A DNA stretch of 64,000 nt from positions 186,001-250,000 of the forward strand of contig DASVLJ010000027.1 of NCBI GenBank assembly GCA_036384915.1. The letters are read 5' to 3'. Positions 44,051-52,464 of the stretch are shown piece by piece. The notes below the pieces were generated by a model. That model was given only the letters and a program-made list of their open reading frames with translations, ran no database searches and was not told the DNA's origin. Source of the DNA: PKWO01 sp036384915 (lineage in GTDB: Bacteria > Pseudomonadota > Gammaproteobacteria > Burkholderiales > Burkholderiaceae_D). The position numbers were made by a program, and so were the translations under genes. Position 1 is the first letter of the stretch; each line of letters begins with the position of its first letter.

Positions 44051-45337
44051 TCAGAAGGTCTTGCCGGCCGCCGGTTCGAGCTTGGTGTCTTTTTGCGGCA
44101 ATTCGGTTGTTTTGCCAGCCGCGGCGGTTTTCCTGGCTACTACCGGGATGCAAGCCAGCAGCATCAGGAAAGTATGGCGCTGGGTGAAGTCTGGCAAGAG
44201 GCACTGTGCCAGGCCGCCCAGGATGAAGATAAGGAGCAGGCTGTTGTAAAAATCGCGTTCAGGCTGGTTCAAGCCGCGGATGTGGCGCGCCAGCAGCACC
44301 AGGAGTGCGATGAAGATGCCGTAGCCGACAATGCCCTGCTCCGACAGGATCAGCAGTGAATCGTCATGCGGGTGGTGCATGCGAAATTGATCGAAATCCG
44401 GCAAATCCTTGGTTTGAGCCCGGTATTCGGCGTCCCACTGGCCCAGGCCGTGACCCAACACCGGCGCGGAGGCGATGATGGGGAGGGTACGGCGCCACAG
44501 TTCGAGGCGGATACCCAGCGAACTTGCTTCGTGCTGGTTGGAATAGATCTCCACGTCCTGGTGAGCCTGTTCCAGCCTCTCCTGCACGCGCGGCGTCAAT
44601 AGCGCCGCGCCCCCGCAGCACACCAGCAAGGCGGCGCCGATGGCAATCTTGCGCCAGTTGCCGTTCGCTATCCGCCAGATCCAGTAGATCAACAGCGGCA
44701 CCACGATCAGATAAGAGGTACGGCTCTGCAGCAGGAACACCACGTTGATGACGGCGGCGGCGGCAAGCAGCCAGAGCCCGATGCGGTATTTGCGCACCGG
44801 CGTCACCATGGCATAGGCGGAAGCCATGGCGGCCAAGGCGAGGAAGACCACGCCTTGCTGGGTATAGTCCTTGAATACGGTATAGCGGTAGCTCGGCAGT
44901 TCCAGCGCGATTTCACGCTCCGGGAAGATGCCGGCGAACTGGCTCCAGGAGAGCAGCAGCACCAGGCAGGCCGAGGCGGCAAAGGCCATCATGCCGCGTG
45001 CGCGCCATCGCGGCGTTTCCAGGAGCGTGGCGACGATGAAGGGGTAGAACAAGGTAATGCCGGTATTGACCGAAGCCCAAGGATAGGGGCTGGGCGCGTA
45101 GAGAGCCGAGATGGCATAGACCAGGAACCAGGCGATGGCGCCGATGACAATGGGCTGCTTGATGGCGGCCGCAAAGCGTTCATCGGGGCGTTCACCGGCT
45201 GCGGAGCATAACAGCGCCAGGAAAATGAATAGGTTGGGCAATGGTTTGTTGATCGGAACGAAAAACAAACAGAGCAAGACCGCCCATCGCCCGGCGACCA
45301 GCAGGTTGCGGCGGACGTTGGCAAGAGTCTGTAGCAT
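44051..45337 (-). CDS. O-antigen ligase / Wzy_C-domain membrane protein
   Basis: This 428-residue inner-membrane protein has about ten to twelve hydrophobic segments. It carries the Wzy_C periplasmic-loop region with GHGLGQWDAEY and the His-rich HHPHDDSLLILSEQG, as in WaaL ligases, which attach lipid-linked O-polysaccharide to lipid A core. PglL-type oligosaccharyltransferases share this domain, so protein glycosylation is the alternative. A small zinc-finger gene ends 1 nt before its start on the same strand. Confidence 0.88.
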   Translation of the reverse strand: MLQTLANVRRNLLVAGRWAVLLCLFFVPINKPLPNLFIFLALLCSAAGERPDERFAAAIKQPIVIGAIAWFLVYAISALYAPSPYPWASVNTGITLFYPFIVATLLETPRWRARGMMAFAASACLVLLLSWSQFAGIFPEREIALELPSYRYTVFKDYTQQGVVFLALAAMASAYAMVTPVRKYRIGLWLLAAAAVINVVFLLQSRTSYLIVVPLLIYWIWRIANGNWRKIAIGAALLVCCGGAALLTPRVQERLEQAHQDVEIYSNQHEASSLGIRLELWRRTLPIIASAPVLGHGLGQWDAEYRAQTKDLPDFDQFRMHHPHDDSLLILSEQGIVGYGIFIALLVLLARHIRGLNQPERDFYNSLLLIFILGGLAQCLLPDFTQRHTFLMLLACIPVVARKTAAAGKTTELPQKDTKLEPAAGKTF

Positions 45338-45338
45338 G

Positions 45339-45539
45339 TCAGTGGCCTTTTAAGACCGTGCCCGGCTTGAGTTTGTAAGCCGTGCCGCAATAAGGACACT
45401 TGGCTTCGCCGTGGTGATCCAGTTCGAGGAAAACGCGCGGGTGCGAAGACCACAGCGGCATAGCCGGGTTCGGGCAATAGGCCGGGAGGTTTTCTGCGCC
45501 GAGTTCGACGGCTTGATGCAGTTGGGCGGTATCGCTCAT
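45339..45539 (-). CDS. small CHCC zinc-finger protein
   Basis: The 66-residue product has a zf-CHCC (NDUFS6-like) pattern: C22, then HPRVFLELDHHGEAKCPYCGTAYKL, with His and CPYC as zinc ligands. Homologues in betaproteobacteria are very often encoded beside O-antigen ligase or LPS genes; their function is not known. It is 1 bp from the ligase gene and so almost certainly co-transcribed with it. Confidence 0.9.
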   Translation of the reverse strand: MSDTAQLHQAVELGAENLPAYCPNPAMPLWSSHPRVFLELDHHGEAKCPYCGTAYKLKPGTVLKGH

Positions 45540-45855
45540 GGTGTGTTCTTGGTAATTTCTACAGATCGCGGTTTGGTGCGGACCGGATCGGGCTTGATGC
45601 GGCCTTCTCCGGCAGGATATTGTTCAGTGCGACATTTTAACGGATCAGGCTAGTGTACAGATCGCCTGTAAGATATTGAAACATCTTTACCCGGCTTTAT
45701 TTGCGTAAATTTGCGTTAAGTTTGCATTAACTTTGTACTAACTTTGTATCTGATTTGTATTGAGTTTGCGATAAGTTGGAATTGAGCTCGTGTAAATCAT
45801 GCTATTAGTGCAAGAAAAGCCGCGTTTTCGGCAGCTCACTTCCGTATCTTGAATC
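45540..45855. other. 316-bp intergenic region between divergent units, contains phased repeat
   Basis: This region separates the zinc-finger/ligase pair (reverse) from azlC (forward). Its azlC-proximal half is AT-rich and is dominated by an 11-bp phased repeat. A TTAAAAT-type -10 sequence on the reverse strand (around 45635) could serve the zinc-finger gene. No protein-coding ORF is supported. Confidence 0.6.
45700..45786 (+). repeat. 11-bp helically phased TTTG repeat, seven to eight units
   Basis: TTTG recurs at 45700, 45710, 45721, 45732, 45743, 45754 and 45765 (10, then 11 bp apart five times), with a degenerate eighth unit at 45776. The unit is about TTTGYRTTAAS. Phasing close to one helical turn is typical of bent DNA or of a regulator array. 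Confidence 0.85.
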
Positions 45856-46587
45856 TTGGATAAGTATTTTTCGAAAACATTCCCTGACGCAGAAAAACAG
45901 GCATTTCGCGAAGGCTTTCGCTTAAGTACCGGGATTGCGCTCGGCATCTTCGCCTGGGGTCTTGTTTCCGGCATGGCCATGTTCAAATCCGGCCTGACGC
46001 TATGGCCGGCAATGGGCATGAGCCTAATCGTCTTTGCCGGTTCGGCGCAATTGGCGGCCTTGCCGCTGATCTCCGCCAATGCGCCGCTGTCACTGGTATT
46101 TTTCACCGCCATGCTGGTGAATCTGCGTTTCGTGATCTTTTCGGTTGCGATCGGCCCGCATTTTGCCCACTTGGGCTGGCGCGCGCGCCTGTGTCTTGGC
46201 TATTTCAATGCCGACACCATGATGGCGCTGTTCCCGCGCCGCTTTCCCCTCGACAAGCTTTACGAGCCCGAGGGGAAAGTCGGGTTCCTCTACGGCGTGG
46301 CCTTTCCCAATTGGCTCGCCTGGCAAACCGGTTCTGTACTCGGCATCTTGCTGGCGGGGCAGATTCCGCAGAGTTGGGGCATCGGTTTTGCCGGCACCCT
46401 GGCGCTCCTGTGTGTGATGATTCCGCTCGTGATCAATCGCGCCGCCATGGCCGGCGTCGCCGTGGCTGGCAGCGTGGCCGTTCTCGGCGCGCACTGGCCC
46501 TACCGGCTCGGTTTGCTGGCGGCTGTGGTGTCGGGCATGGTGGCTGCCTTATTGCATGATCTCGCGCCCAGGGAGAAAGGTGAGTGA
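45856..46587 (+). CDS. azlC: branched-chain amino-acid exporter large subunit AzlC
   Basis: This 243-residue membrane protein has about six hydrophobic segments and exports branched-chain amino acids or analogues together with AzlD. Family features are the early FREGFRLSTGIALGIFAWGLVSGMAM and the FFTAMLVNLRFVIFSVAIGPHF segment. The only plausible start is a TTG at 45856; an internal ATG would remove the first segment. The stop overlaps the azlD GTG. An 11-bp repeat array lies 70-155 bp upstream and may control it. Confidence 0.9.
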   Translation: MDKYFSKTFPDAEKQAFREGFRLSTGIALGIFAWGLVSGMAMFKSGLTLWPAMGMSLIVFAGSAQLAALPLISANAPLSLVFFTAMLVNLRFVIFSVAIGPHFAHLGWRARLCLGYFNADTMMALFPRRFPLDKLYEPEGKVGFLYGVAFPNWLAWQTGSVLGILLAGQIPQSWGIGFAGTLALLCVMIPLVINRAAMAGVAVAGSVAVLGAHWPYRLGLLAAVVSGMVAALLHDLAPREKGE

Positions 46588-46916
46588 GCGCCATTGACGT
46601 CTGGTTCGCGATTGCGCTGCTGTTCCTCTCCACGCTGATCACGCGCAGTCTGGCTTTTCTGTTCGCTCCCCGCTTGCGCTTGCCGCCCCTGGTCCAGCAT
46701 GCCTTACGTTACGCGCCGGCGGCAGCCATGGCCGCCATCGTGATTCCCGATCTGGTGTTGTCGCCCGAGGGCTTGCCCGACTTGAGTTGGCACAACCCGA
46801 AATTCTTGGCCGGTCTGGGGGCGACGGTGTTTTACCTCCTGACTCGCCATATGCTCGGTACCTTGGCTGCGGGCATGGCCCTGCTTACGTTTCTTCGACT
46901 GGTATCGCCCGGCTAG
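46584..46916 (+). CDS. azlD: branched-chain amino-acid exporter small subunit AzlD
   Basis: This 110-residue protein has three to four hydrophobic segments and pairs with AzlC in the export complex. The GTG at 46584 follows GGAGAAAGG and overlaps the azlC stop as GTGA. It contains the family-typical LITRSLAFLF and RYAPAAAMAAIVIPDL. Confidence 0.92.
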   Translation: MSAIDVWFAIALLFLSTLITRSLAFLFAPRLRLPPLVQHALRYAPAAAMAAIVIPDLVLSPEGLPDLSWHNPKFLAGLGATVFYLLTRHMLGTLAAGMALLTFLRLVSPG

Positions 46917-46957
46917 ATTCAAGCGGGGTCTGGCCGCGTTTCGCTGCCCCGCTGCGG

Positions 46958-46963
46958 TAGAAT
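46958..46963 (+). promoter_or_regulatory. possible -10 box of pgk
   Basis: A TAGAAT box lies 40 bp before the pgk ATG. No good -35 is visible at 16-18 bp, so an activator may be needed or the true promoter lies elsewhere. Confidence 0.3.
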
Positions 46964-47003
46964 AGCGTCTTTCCTTCCACCCAAAGCCTTTCCGGGACCA
47001 TCC

Positions 47004-48194
47004 ATGCAATTCAAACGACTGAGCGACCTGATCGACGCTGGCCAGTTGCAGGCCAAGCGCGTGTTTATCCGTGCCGATTTGAACGTGCCGCAAGACGATG
47101 CCGGCAATATCACCGAAGATACGCGCATCCGCGCCTCGGTTCCCGCAATTCGCGCCGCCGTGCAAGCCGGCGCCGCCGTGATGGTGACTTCGCACCTGGG
47201 TCGTCCTACTGAAGGCGAATTCAAGCCGGAAGATTCGCTCGCGCCCGTTGCCGAGCGGTTGGCGCAATTGCTGAACCAGCCCGTTCCATTGATGCGCGAC
47301 TGGGTCGACGGTGTGGACGTGGCGCCGGGGCAGGTCGTGCTGCTGGAAAATTGCCGTGTCAACAAGGGCGAGAAAAAAAACAGCGACGAGCTGGCCGCCA
47401 AGATGGCCAAGCTGTGTGACGTCTACGTGAACGACGCCTTCGGCACCGCGCACCGCGCCGAAGCGACTACGCACGGCATCGCCAAGTTTGCGCCCATTGC
47501 CTGCGCCGGCCCGCTGCTGGCAGCCGAACTCGACGCTTTGGGCAAGGCGCTGGGCCAACCGGCACGTCCGCTGGTGGCGATCGTGGCGGGCTCCAAGGTC
47601 TCGACCAAGCTGTCTATCCTGAAGACGCTGGCCGAGAAGGTGGACAATCTGATCGTCGGCGGCGGTATCGCCAACACCTTCATGCTGGCTGCGGGCTTGA
47701 AGATCGGCAAGTCGCTTGCTGAAGCCGACCTCGTCAACGAGGCGAAGCAAATCCTCGATATGATGGCCGCGCGCGGCGCTTCGGTGCCGATTCCGGTCGA
47801 CGTGGTGTGCGCCAAGGAATTTGCCGCCACCGCTGCCGCTGTGACCAAGGATGTGGCCGACGTGGCGGACGACGACATGATTCTCGACATCGGTCCCAAG
47901 ACCGCCGCCATGCTGGCCGAGCAGATCGGCCGCGCCGGTACCGTGGTGTGGAACGGCCCGGTCGGCGTGTTCGAGTTCGATCAGTTCGGCGGCGGCACCA
48001 AGACCCTAGCCATGGCGATCGCCGCATCGAAGGCATTTTCGATCGCCGGCGGCGGCGATACGCTCGCAGCCATCGCCAAGTACGACATCGCCGACAAGAT
48101 CGGCTACATCTCGACCGGCGGCGGCGCTTTCCTCGAATTCCTGGAAGGCAAAACCCTGCCGGCAGTGGCTATCCTGGAGGAGCGCGCCAAGTAA
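47004..48194 (+). CDS. pgk: phosphoglycerate kinase
   Basis: Phosphoglycerate kinase makes ATP from 1,3-bisphosphoglycerate in glycolysis. It has 396 residues, the normal length. Seen: RADLNVPQDD near the N-terminus, the substrate loop SHLGRPTEG, the hinge, nucleotide-binding VVAIVAGSKVSTKL, and GGGDTLAAI with a C-terminal STGGGAFLEFLEG. GGGAC precedes the ATG. It is the first of a glycolysis block (pgk, pyk, fba) all on one strand. Confidence 0.98.
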   Translation: MQFKRLSDLIDAGQLQAKRVFIRADLNVPQDDAGNITEDTRIRASVPAIRAAVQAGAAVMVTSHLGRPTEGEFKPEDSLAPVAERLAQLLNQPVPLMRDWVDGVDVAPGQVVLLENCRVNKGEKKNSDELAAKMAKLCDVYVNDAFGTAHRAEATTHGIAKFAPIACAGPLLAAELDALGKALGQPARPLVAIVAGSKVSTKLSILKTLAEKVDNLIVGGGIANTFMLAAGLKIGKSLAEADLVNEAKQILDMMAARGASVPIPVDVVCAKEFAATAAAVTKDVADVADDDMILDIGPKTAAMLAEQIGRAGTVVWNGPVGVFEFDQFGGGTKTLAMAIAASKAFSIAGGGDTLAAIAKYDIADKIGYISTGGGAFLEFLEGKTLPAVAILEERAK

Positions 48195-48248
48195 CACATG
48201 CCGTCCCGTTTCGATTGCCGCTCATTTAGAACATAGAGGAAACAACCC

Positions 48249-49682
48249 ATGCGCCGTGCCACCAAGATTGTCTCTACGATAGGTCCCGCTTCCAGCGATC
48301 TCGAAACCCTCACGCGCATGATACGCGCCGGTGTCGACGTCGTCCGCCTGAATTTTTCCCACGGCAAGGCGCAAGACCATATCGACCGGGCCAACCTGGT
48401 GCGCCAGGCCGCTGCTGCCTGCGGCCGCGAGATCGCGATCATGGCCGACTTGCAAGGGCCGAAGATCCGTGTCGGCAAGTTCGAGAACGGCAAGATTTTC
48501 CTGGAAAACGGCCAGAAGTTCGTGCTTGATGCCGCTTGCCAGATGGGCAACCAGGAAGTCGTCGGCCTCGATTACAAGGAGTTGCCGCGCGACTTGAAGC
48601 CGGCCGACGTGCTGCTGTTGAATGATGGCCTGATCGTGCTGGTGGTCGACAAGGTGATCGGCAGCGCGATCCACACCACGGTGCAAATCGGCGGCGAACT
48701 GTCGAACAACAAGGGCATCAACCGCCAGGGCGGCGGGCTGTCGGCGCCGGCACTGACGGCCAAGGACATGGAAGACATCAAGACGGCCATGAGCATCCAG
48801 GCCGACTACATCGCCGTATCCTTTCCCAAGAACGCGACCGATATGGTCATGGCGCGCCAGCTGGCCAACATCGCCGGCGAGCCGCACGGCCACCGTGCCT
48901 TGATGATCGCCAAGATCGAGCGTGCCGAAGCAATCCCCGTGCTGCAGGAAATTCTCGACGCCTCCGACGGCATCATGGTGGCACGCGGCGACCTCGCTGT
49001 CGAAGTCGGCAACGCCGCCGTGCCGGCCTTGCAAAAGCGCATGATCCGCATGGCGCGCGCTTCCAACAAGGTCGCTATCACGGCGACGCAGATGATGGAA
49101 TCGATGATCGTCAACGCCGTGCCGACGCGCGCCGAAGTGTCCGACGTGGCCAACGCCGTGCTGGACGGCACCGATGCCGTGATGACCTCGGCTGAAACGG
49201 CTTCGGGCAAGTACCCGGTCGAAACGGTGGCCGCGATGGCCGCGATCTGCCAGGAAGCGGAAAAGTCGGAAGACTTCGAGCTCGATGCCGATTTCCTGAA
49301 CGTGACCTTTCAGCGTATCGACCAGACCATTGCCTACGGCGCCCTGTTCACCGCGCACCATTTGCGCGTGAAGGCGATTGCCGCCCTTACCGAGTCCGGT
49401 TCCACGTCGCTATGGATGAGCCGCCACAATATCGATGTGCCGATTTTCGCCATTACGCCCTCGATTGCCACCCAGCGCAAGGCGGCGCTGTACCGCAACG
49501 TGCATACGCTGGAACTGGCGCAATCGACCGACCGCGATGCGGTGTTGAAAGCTGCCGAAAAGCTCTTGCTCGACAAGGGCGTGGTGCAGCGCGGCGATAC
49601 CGTGGTGGTGACCTGGGGCGAGCCCATGGGGCAGGTTGGCGGGACGAATTCCTTGACGATCAAGAAGATCGGAGAGTATTGA
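48249..49682 (+). CDS. pyk: pyruvate kinase
   Basis: Pyruvate kinase converts phosphoenolpyruvate and ADP to pyruvate and ATP. The 477-residue length is normal. The TIM-barrel domain starts RRATKIVSTIGPAS. MADLQGPKIRVGKF, the metal-binding MVARGDLAVEVG and the signature TQMMESM follow. The C-terminal domain includes VPIFAITPSIATQRKAALYRNV. AGAGGAAA precedes the ATG. It lies 54 bp after pgk. Confidence 0.97.
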   Translation: MRRATKIVSTIGPASSDLETLTRMIRAGVDVVRLNFSHGKAQDHIDRANLVRQAAAACGREIAIMADLQGPKIRVGKFENGKIFLENGQKFVLDAACQMGNQEVVGLDYKELPRDLKPADVLLLNDGLIVLVVDKVIGSAIHTTVQIGGELSNNKGINRQGGGLSAPALTAKDMEDIKTAMSIQADYIAVSFPKNATDMVMARQLANIAGEPHGHRALMIAKIERAEAIPVLQEILDASDGIMVARGDLAVEVGNAAVPALQKRMIRMARASNKVAITATQMMESMIVNAVPTRAEVSDVANAVLDGTDAVMTSAETASGKYPVETVAAMAAICQEAEKSEDFELDADFLNVTFQRIDQTIAYGALFTAHHLRVKAIAALTESGSTSLWMSRHNIDVPIFAITPSIATQRKAALYRNVHTLELAQSTDRDAVLKAAEKLLLDKGVVQRGDTVVVTWGEPMGQVGGTNSLTIKKIGEY

Positions 49683-49929
49683 CGTCCAAGGCGGCACCAC
49701 GGGGTCTTGTGGGGTGGAAGAGCGTCGCCCGCCTGCGGCTGTTCTGCCCTACAATCCGTTGCCATAGCGCACGAGTTCGAATTGCATCCGGTGTTGGACG
49801 AATACCGGAAAAGGGTGTACAAACAACATAATTCTTTCCGGCTGCCGCCACAAGCAGAGCGCCGGGAGCGATGCCTGGATTTGAACAATCCGGGCTGCAA
49901 CTGTTTTTTATTGTGAATGGAGATCCCCC

Positions 49930-50994
49930 ATGCCTCTCGTATCCATGCGTCAACTGCTGGACCACGCCGCCGAAAACGGCTACGGACTGCCGGCGTTCAA
50001 CGTCAACAATCTCGAACAAGTGCAAGCCATCATGGATGCCGCCAATGAAGTCGGCGCGCCCGTGATCATGCAAGCCTCCGCAGGCGCCCGCAAGTATGCC
50101 GGCGAGGCCTTCCTGCGCCACATCATCTCGGCCGCGGTCGAAGCCTACCCCCACATCCCCGTCGTGATGCACCAGGACCACGGCCAGTCGCCGGCGGTGT
50201 GCATGGCTGCCATCCGCTCCGGCTTTTCCTCGGTCATGATGGACGGTTCGCTGCTGGACGACGGCAAGTCCGTCGCTTCCTATGAATACAATGTCGAGGT
50301 ATCGCGCAAGGTTGTCGAATTTTCCCACGCCATCGGCGTGACCGTGGAAGCCGAACTGGGCGTACTCGGTTCGCTCGAAACCATGAAGGGCGACAAGGAA
50401 GACGGCCACGGTGCCGAAGGCACGATGACGCGCGAGCAGCTCTTGACCGACGTCGCGCAAGCCGCCGATTTCGTCAAGCTGACGCAATGCGATGCACTGG
50501 CAATTGCCATCGGCACTTCGCACGGCGCCTACAAGTTTTCGCGCAAGCCCACGGGCGACATCCTTGCGATCGACCGCATCAAGGAGATCCACGCGCGCAT
50601 TCCCAACACCCACCTGGTGATGCATGGCTCCTCCTCGGTGCCGCAGGAATTGCTGGCCGAAATCCGCCAATTCGGCGGCGATATGAAGGAAACCTACGGC
50701 GTGCCGGTCGAGGAAATCCAGGAAGGCATCAAGCACGGCGTGCGCAAGATCAACATCGACACCGACATCCGTCTGGCGATGACCGGTGCCGTGCGCCGCT
50801 ACATGGCGGAGAATCCTTCCAAGTTCGATCCGCGCGACTTCCTGAAGCCCGCGCGCGAAGCGGCCAAGCAGATCTGCAAGGCGCGTTATCTGGCATTTGG
50901 CTGCGAAGGCCAGGCCGGCAAGATCAAGACGCTATCTTTGGAAAAGATGGCCGAGCGCTACAAAAAAGGCGAGTTGGCCCAGATCGTAAACTGA
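49930..50994 (+). CDS. fba: class II fructose-bisphosphate aldolase (Calvin-cycle type)
   Basis: This zinc-dependent aldolase interconverts fructose-1,6-bisphosphate and two trioses. It has 354 residues. Metal-binding VVMHQDHGQS (about 78-87) and MHGSSSVPQE are present, as are GEFNQAL-type N-terminal (PAFNVNNLEQVQAIMDAA) motifs of the CbbA/Fba subgroup common in betaproteobacteria. A 247-bp non-coding stretch precedes it, with GGAGATCCCCC before the ATG. A strong terminator follows. Confidence 0.96.
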   Translation: MPLVSMRQLLDHAAENGYGLPAFNVNNLEQVQAIMDAANEVGAPVIMQASAGARKYAGEAFLRHIISAAVEAYPHIPVVMHQDHGQSPAVCMAAIRSGFSSVMMDGSLLDDGKSVASYEYNVEVSRKVVEFSHAIGVTVEAELGVLGSLETMKGDKEDGHGAEGTMTREQLLTDVAQAADFVKLTQCDALAIAIGTSHGAYKFSRKPTGDILAIDRIKEIHARIPNTHLVMHGSSSVPQELLAEIRQFGGDMKETYGVPVEEIQEGIKHGVRKINIDTDIRLAMTGAVRRYMAENPSKFDPRDFLKPAREAAKQICKARYLAFGCEGQAGKIKTLSLEKMAERYKKGELAQIVN

Positions 50995-51010
50995 TCTTGA
51001 AGTAACCCAT

Positions 51011-51047
51011 GCAGGGCGCAAATCACAGCGCCCTGCGTTTTTTTTTT
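51011..51047 (+). terminator. rho-independent terminator between fba and purC
   Basis: A perfect stem GCAGGGCGC / GCGCCCTGC with an 8-nt loop is followed by a run of nine or more T. The run ends only five bases before the purC ATG. Confidence 0.94.
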
Positions 51048-51052
51048 GACCT

Positions 51053-51949
51053 ATGACTACGCTACTGCAATCGAACATCCAATCCCTGCCTTTGCTCGGA
51101 CGCGGCAAGGTGCGCGAAAACTATGCCGTCGGCGACGACAAGATCTTGATGGTCACGTCGGACCGGCTCTCGGCTTTCGACGTCATCATGAGCGAGCCGA
51201 TTCCCGACAAGGGCAAGGTATTGAACCAGATGGCCAACTTCTGGTTCGGCAAGCTGGGCCATATCGTACCCAACCACTTGACGGGGATTGCGCCGGAGAC
51301 GGTAGTGGCGCCGGACGAGGTCGATCAAGTCAAGGGCCGCGCCGTGGTGGCCAAGCGCTTGAAGCCCATTCTGGTGGAAGCCGTGGTGCGCGGTTACATC
51401 ATCGGTTCTGGCTGGAAGGATTATCAACAGACCGGCGCCATTTGCGGCATCAAACTGCCCGCCGGCCTGCGCCTGGCTGACAAGCTGGCCGAGCCGATCT
51501 TCACGCCGGCGGCCAAGGCCGAGATGGGCGAGCATGACGAGAACATCAGCTTTGAAGAAGTGGAAAAGCGCATCGGAACCGAGCTGGCCGCCAAGATCCG
51601 CGACGTGTCGATCCGCTTGTATAAGGAAGCATCCGAATATGCCGCCACGCGCGGCATTATCATCGCCGACACCAAGTTCGAGTTTGGCCTGGACGACCAA
51701 GGCGTGCTGCACCTGATGGATGAAGCGCTGACGGCGGACTCTTCGCGCTTCTGGCCGGCCGAATCGTATCAGGTCGGCATTTCGCCGCCTTCCTATGACA
51801 AGCAATTCGTGCGCGATTATCTCGAGACCATCACGACGTGGAACAAGACCGCCCCGGCGCCCAAGCTGCCCGACGAGGTGGTGCAAAAGACCGCCGCCAA
51901 GTACCGCGAAGCGCTTGAGCGCCTGACCGGCGAGACGGTAAAGGCGTGA
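51053..51949 (+). CDS. purC: phosphoribosylaminoimidazole-succinocarboxamide synthase
   Basis: PurC joins CAIR with aspartate in purine synthesis. It has 298 residues. The family GRGKVRENYAVGDDKILMVTSDRLSAFD motif is at the N-terminus, and EAVVRGYIIGSGWKDYQQTG and SSRFWPAESY follow. The ATG at 51053 has no ribosome site because it sits 5 nt after a terminator T-run; a downstream start would cut into the conserved N-terminal strand. It is followed within 3 bp by purE. How it is transcribed is unclear from sequence. Confidence 0.95.
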   Translation: MTTLLQSNIQSLPLLGRGKVRENYAVGDDKILMVTSDRLSAFDVIMSEPIPDKGKVLNQMANFWFGKLGHIVPNHLTGIAPETVVAPDEVDQVKGRAVVAKRLKPILVEAVVRGYIIGSGWKDYQQTGAICGIKLPAGLRLADKLAEPIFTPAAKAEMGEHDENISFEEVEKRIGTELAAKIRDVSIRLYKEASEYAATRGIIIADTKFEFGLDDQGVLHLMDEALTADSSRFWPAESYQVGISPPSYDKQFVRDYLETITTWNKTAPAPKLPDEVVQKTAAKYREALERLTGETVKA

Positions 51950-51952
51950 GAC

Positions 51953-52453
51953 ATGAAGCATAACAAAGCAGGCGCCGTGGTCGGCGTGGTGATGGGCTCA
52001 TCCTCGGATTGGGATGTGATGCAGCATGCCGTCACGGTGCTGCAGGAATTCGGCATCGCCTTCGAAGCCCAGGTCGTGTCGGCGCACCGCATGCCGGACG
52101 AGATGTTCGAGTATGCGGCGACGGCGCGCGCGCGCGGTTTGCGCGCCATCATCGCCGGCGCCGGCGGTGCCGCCCATTTGCCCGGCATGATCGCGGCCAA
52201 GACCATTGTGCCCGTGCTCGGCGTGCCGGTACCTTCCAAGTATCTGCGCGGCGAAGACTCGCTGCTATCCATCGTGCAGATGCCCAAGGGCATCCCGGTC
52301 AATACCTTTGCCATCGGCGAAGCCGGTGCAGCCAATGCCGCGCTCGCTGCCGTGGCCATGCTGGCAGCGACCGATGAGGCCCTCGCTGCCAAGCTGCAGG
52401 CCTATCGCGATAAGCAGAGCCAGGTCGCGCGTGACATGACGCTGCCGGTTTGA
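51953..52453 (+). CDS. purE: N5-carboxyaminoimidazole ribonucleotide mutase
   Basis: PurE moves the carboxyl group of N5-CAIR to give CAIR. It has 166 residues and is a class I enzyme: VVMGSSSDWDVM, then SAHRMPDEMFEYA, and GAGGAAHLPGM form the active site. It lies 3 bp after purC and is followed by purK. Confidence 0.97.
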   Translation: MKHNKAGAVVGVVMGSSSDWDVMQHAVTVLQEFGIAFEAQVVSAHRMPDEMFEYAATARARGLRAIIAGAGGAAHLPGMIAAKTIVPVLGVPVPSKYLRGEDSLLSIVQMPKGIPVNTFAIGEAGAANAALAAVAMLAATDEALAAKLQAYRDKQSQVARDMTLPV

Positions 52454-52464
52454 GGATGGCGACG

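Noticed and set aside
45700..45786. Phased repeat considered as a CRISPR array or plasmid-type iterons
   Set aside because: Units are 11 bp with no spacers, and there are no cas or rep genes nearby.
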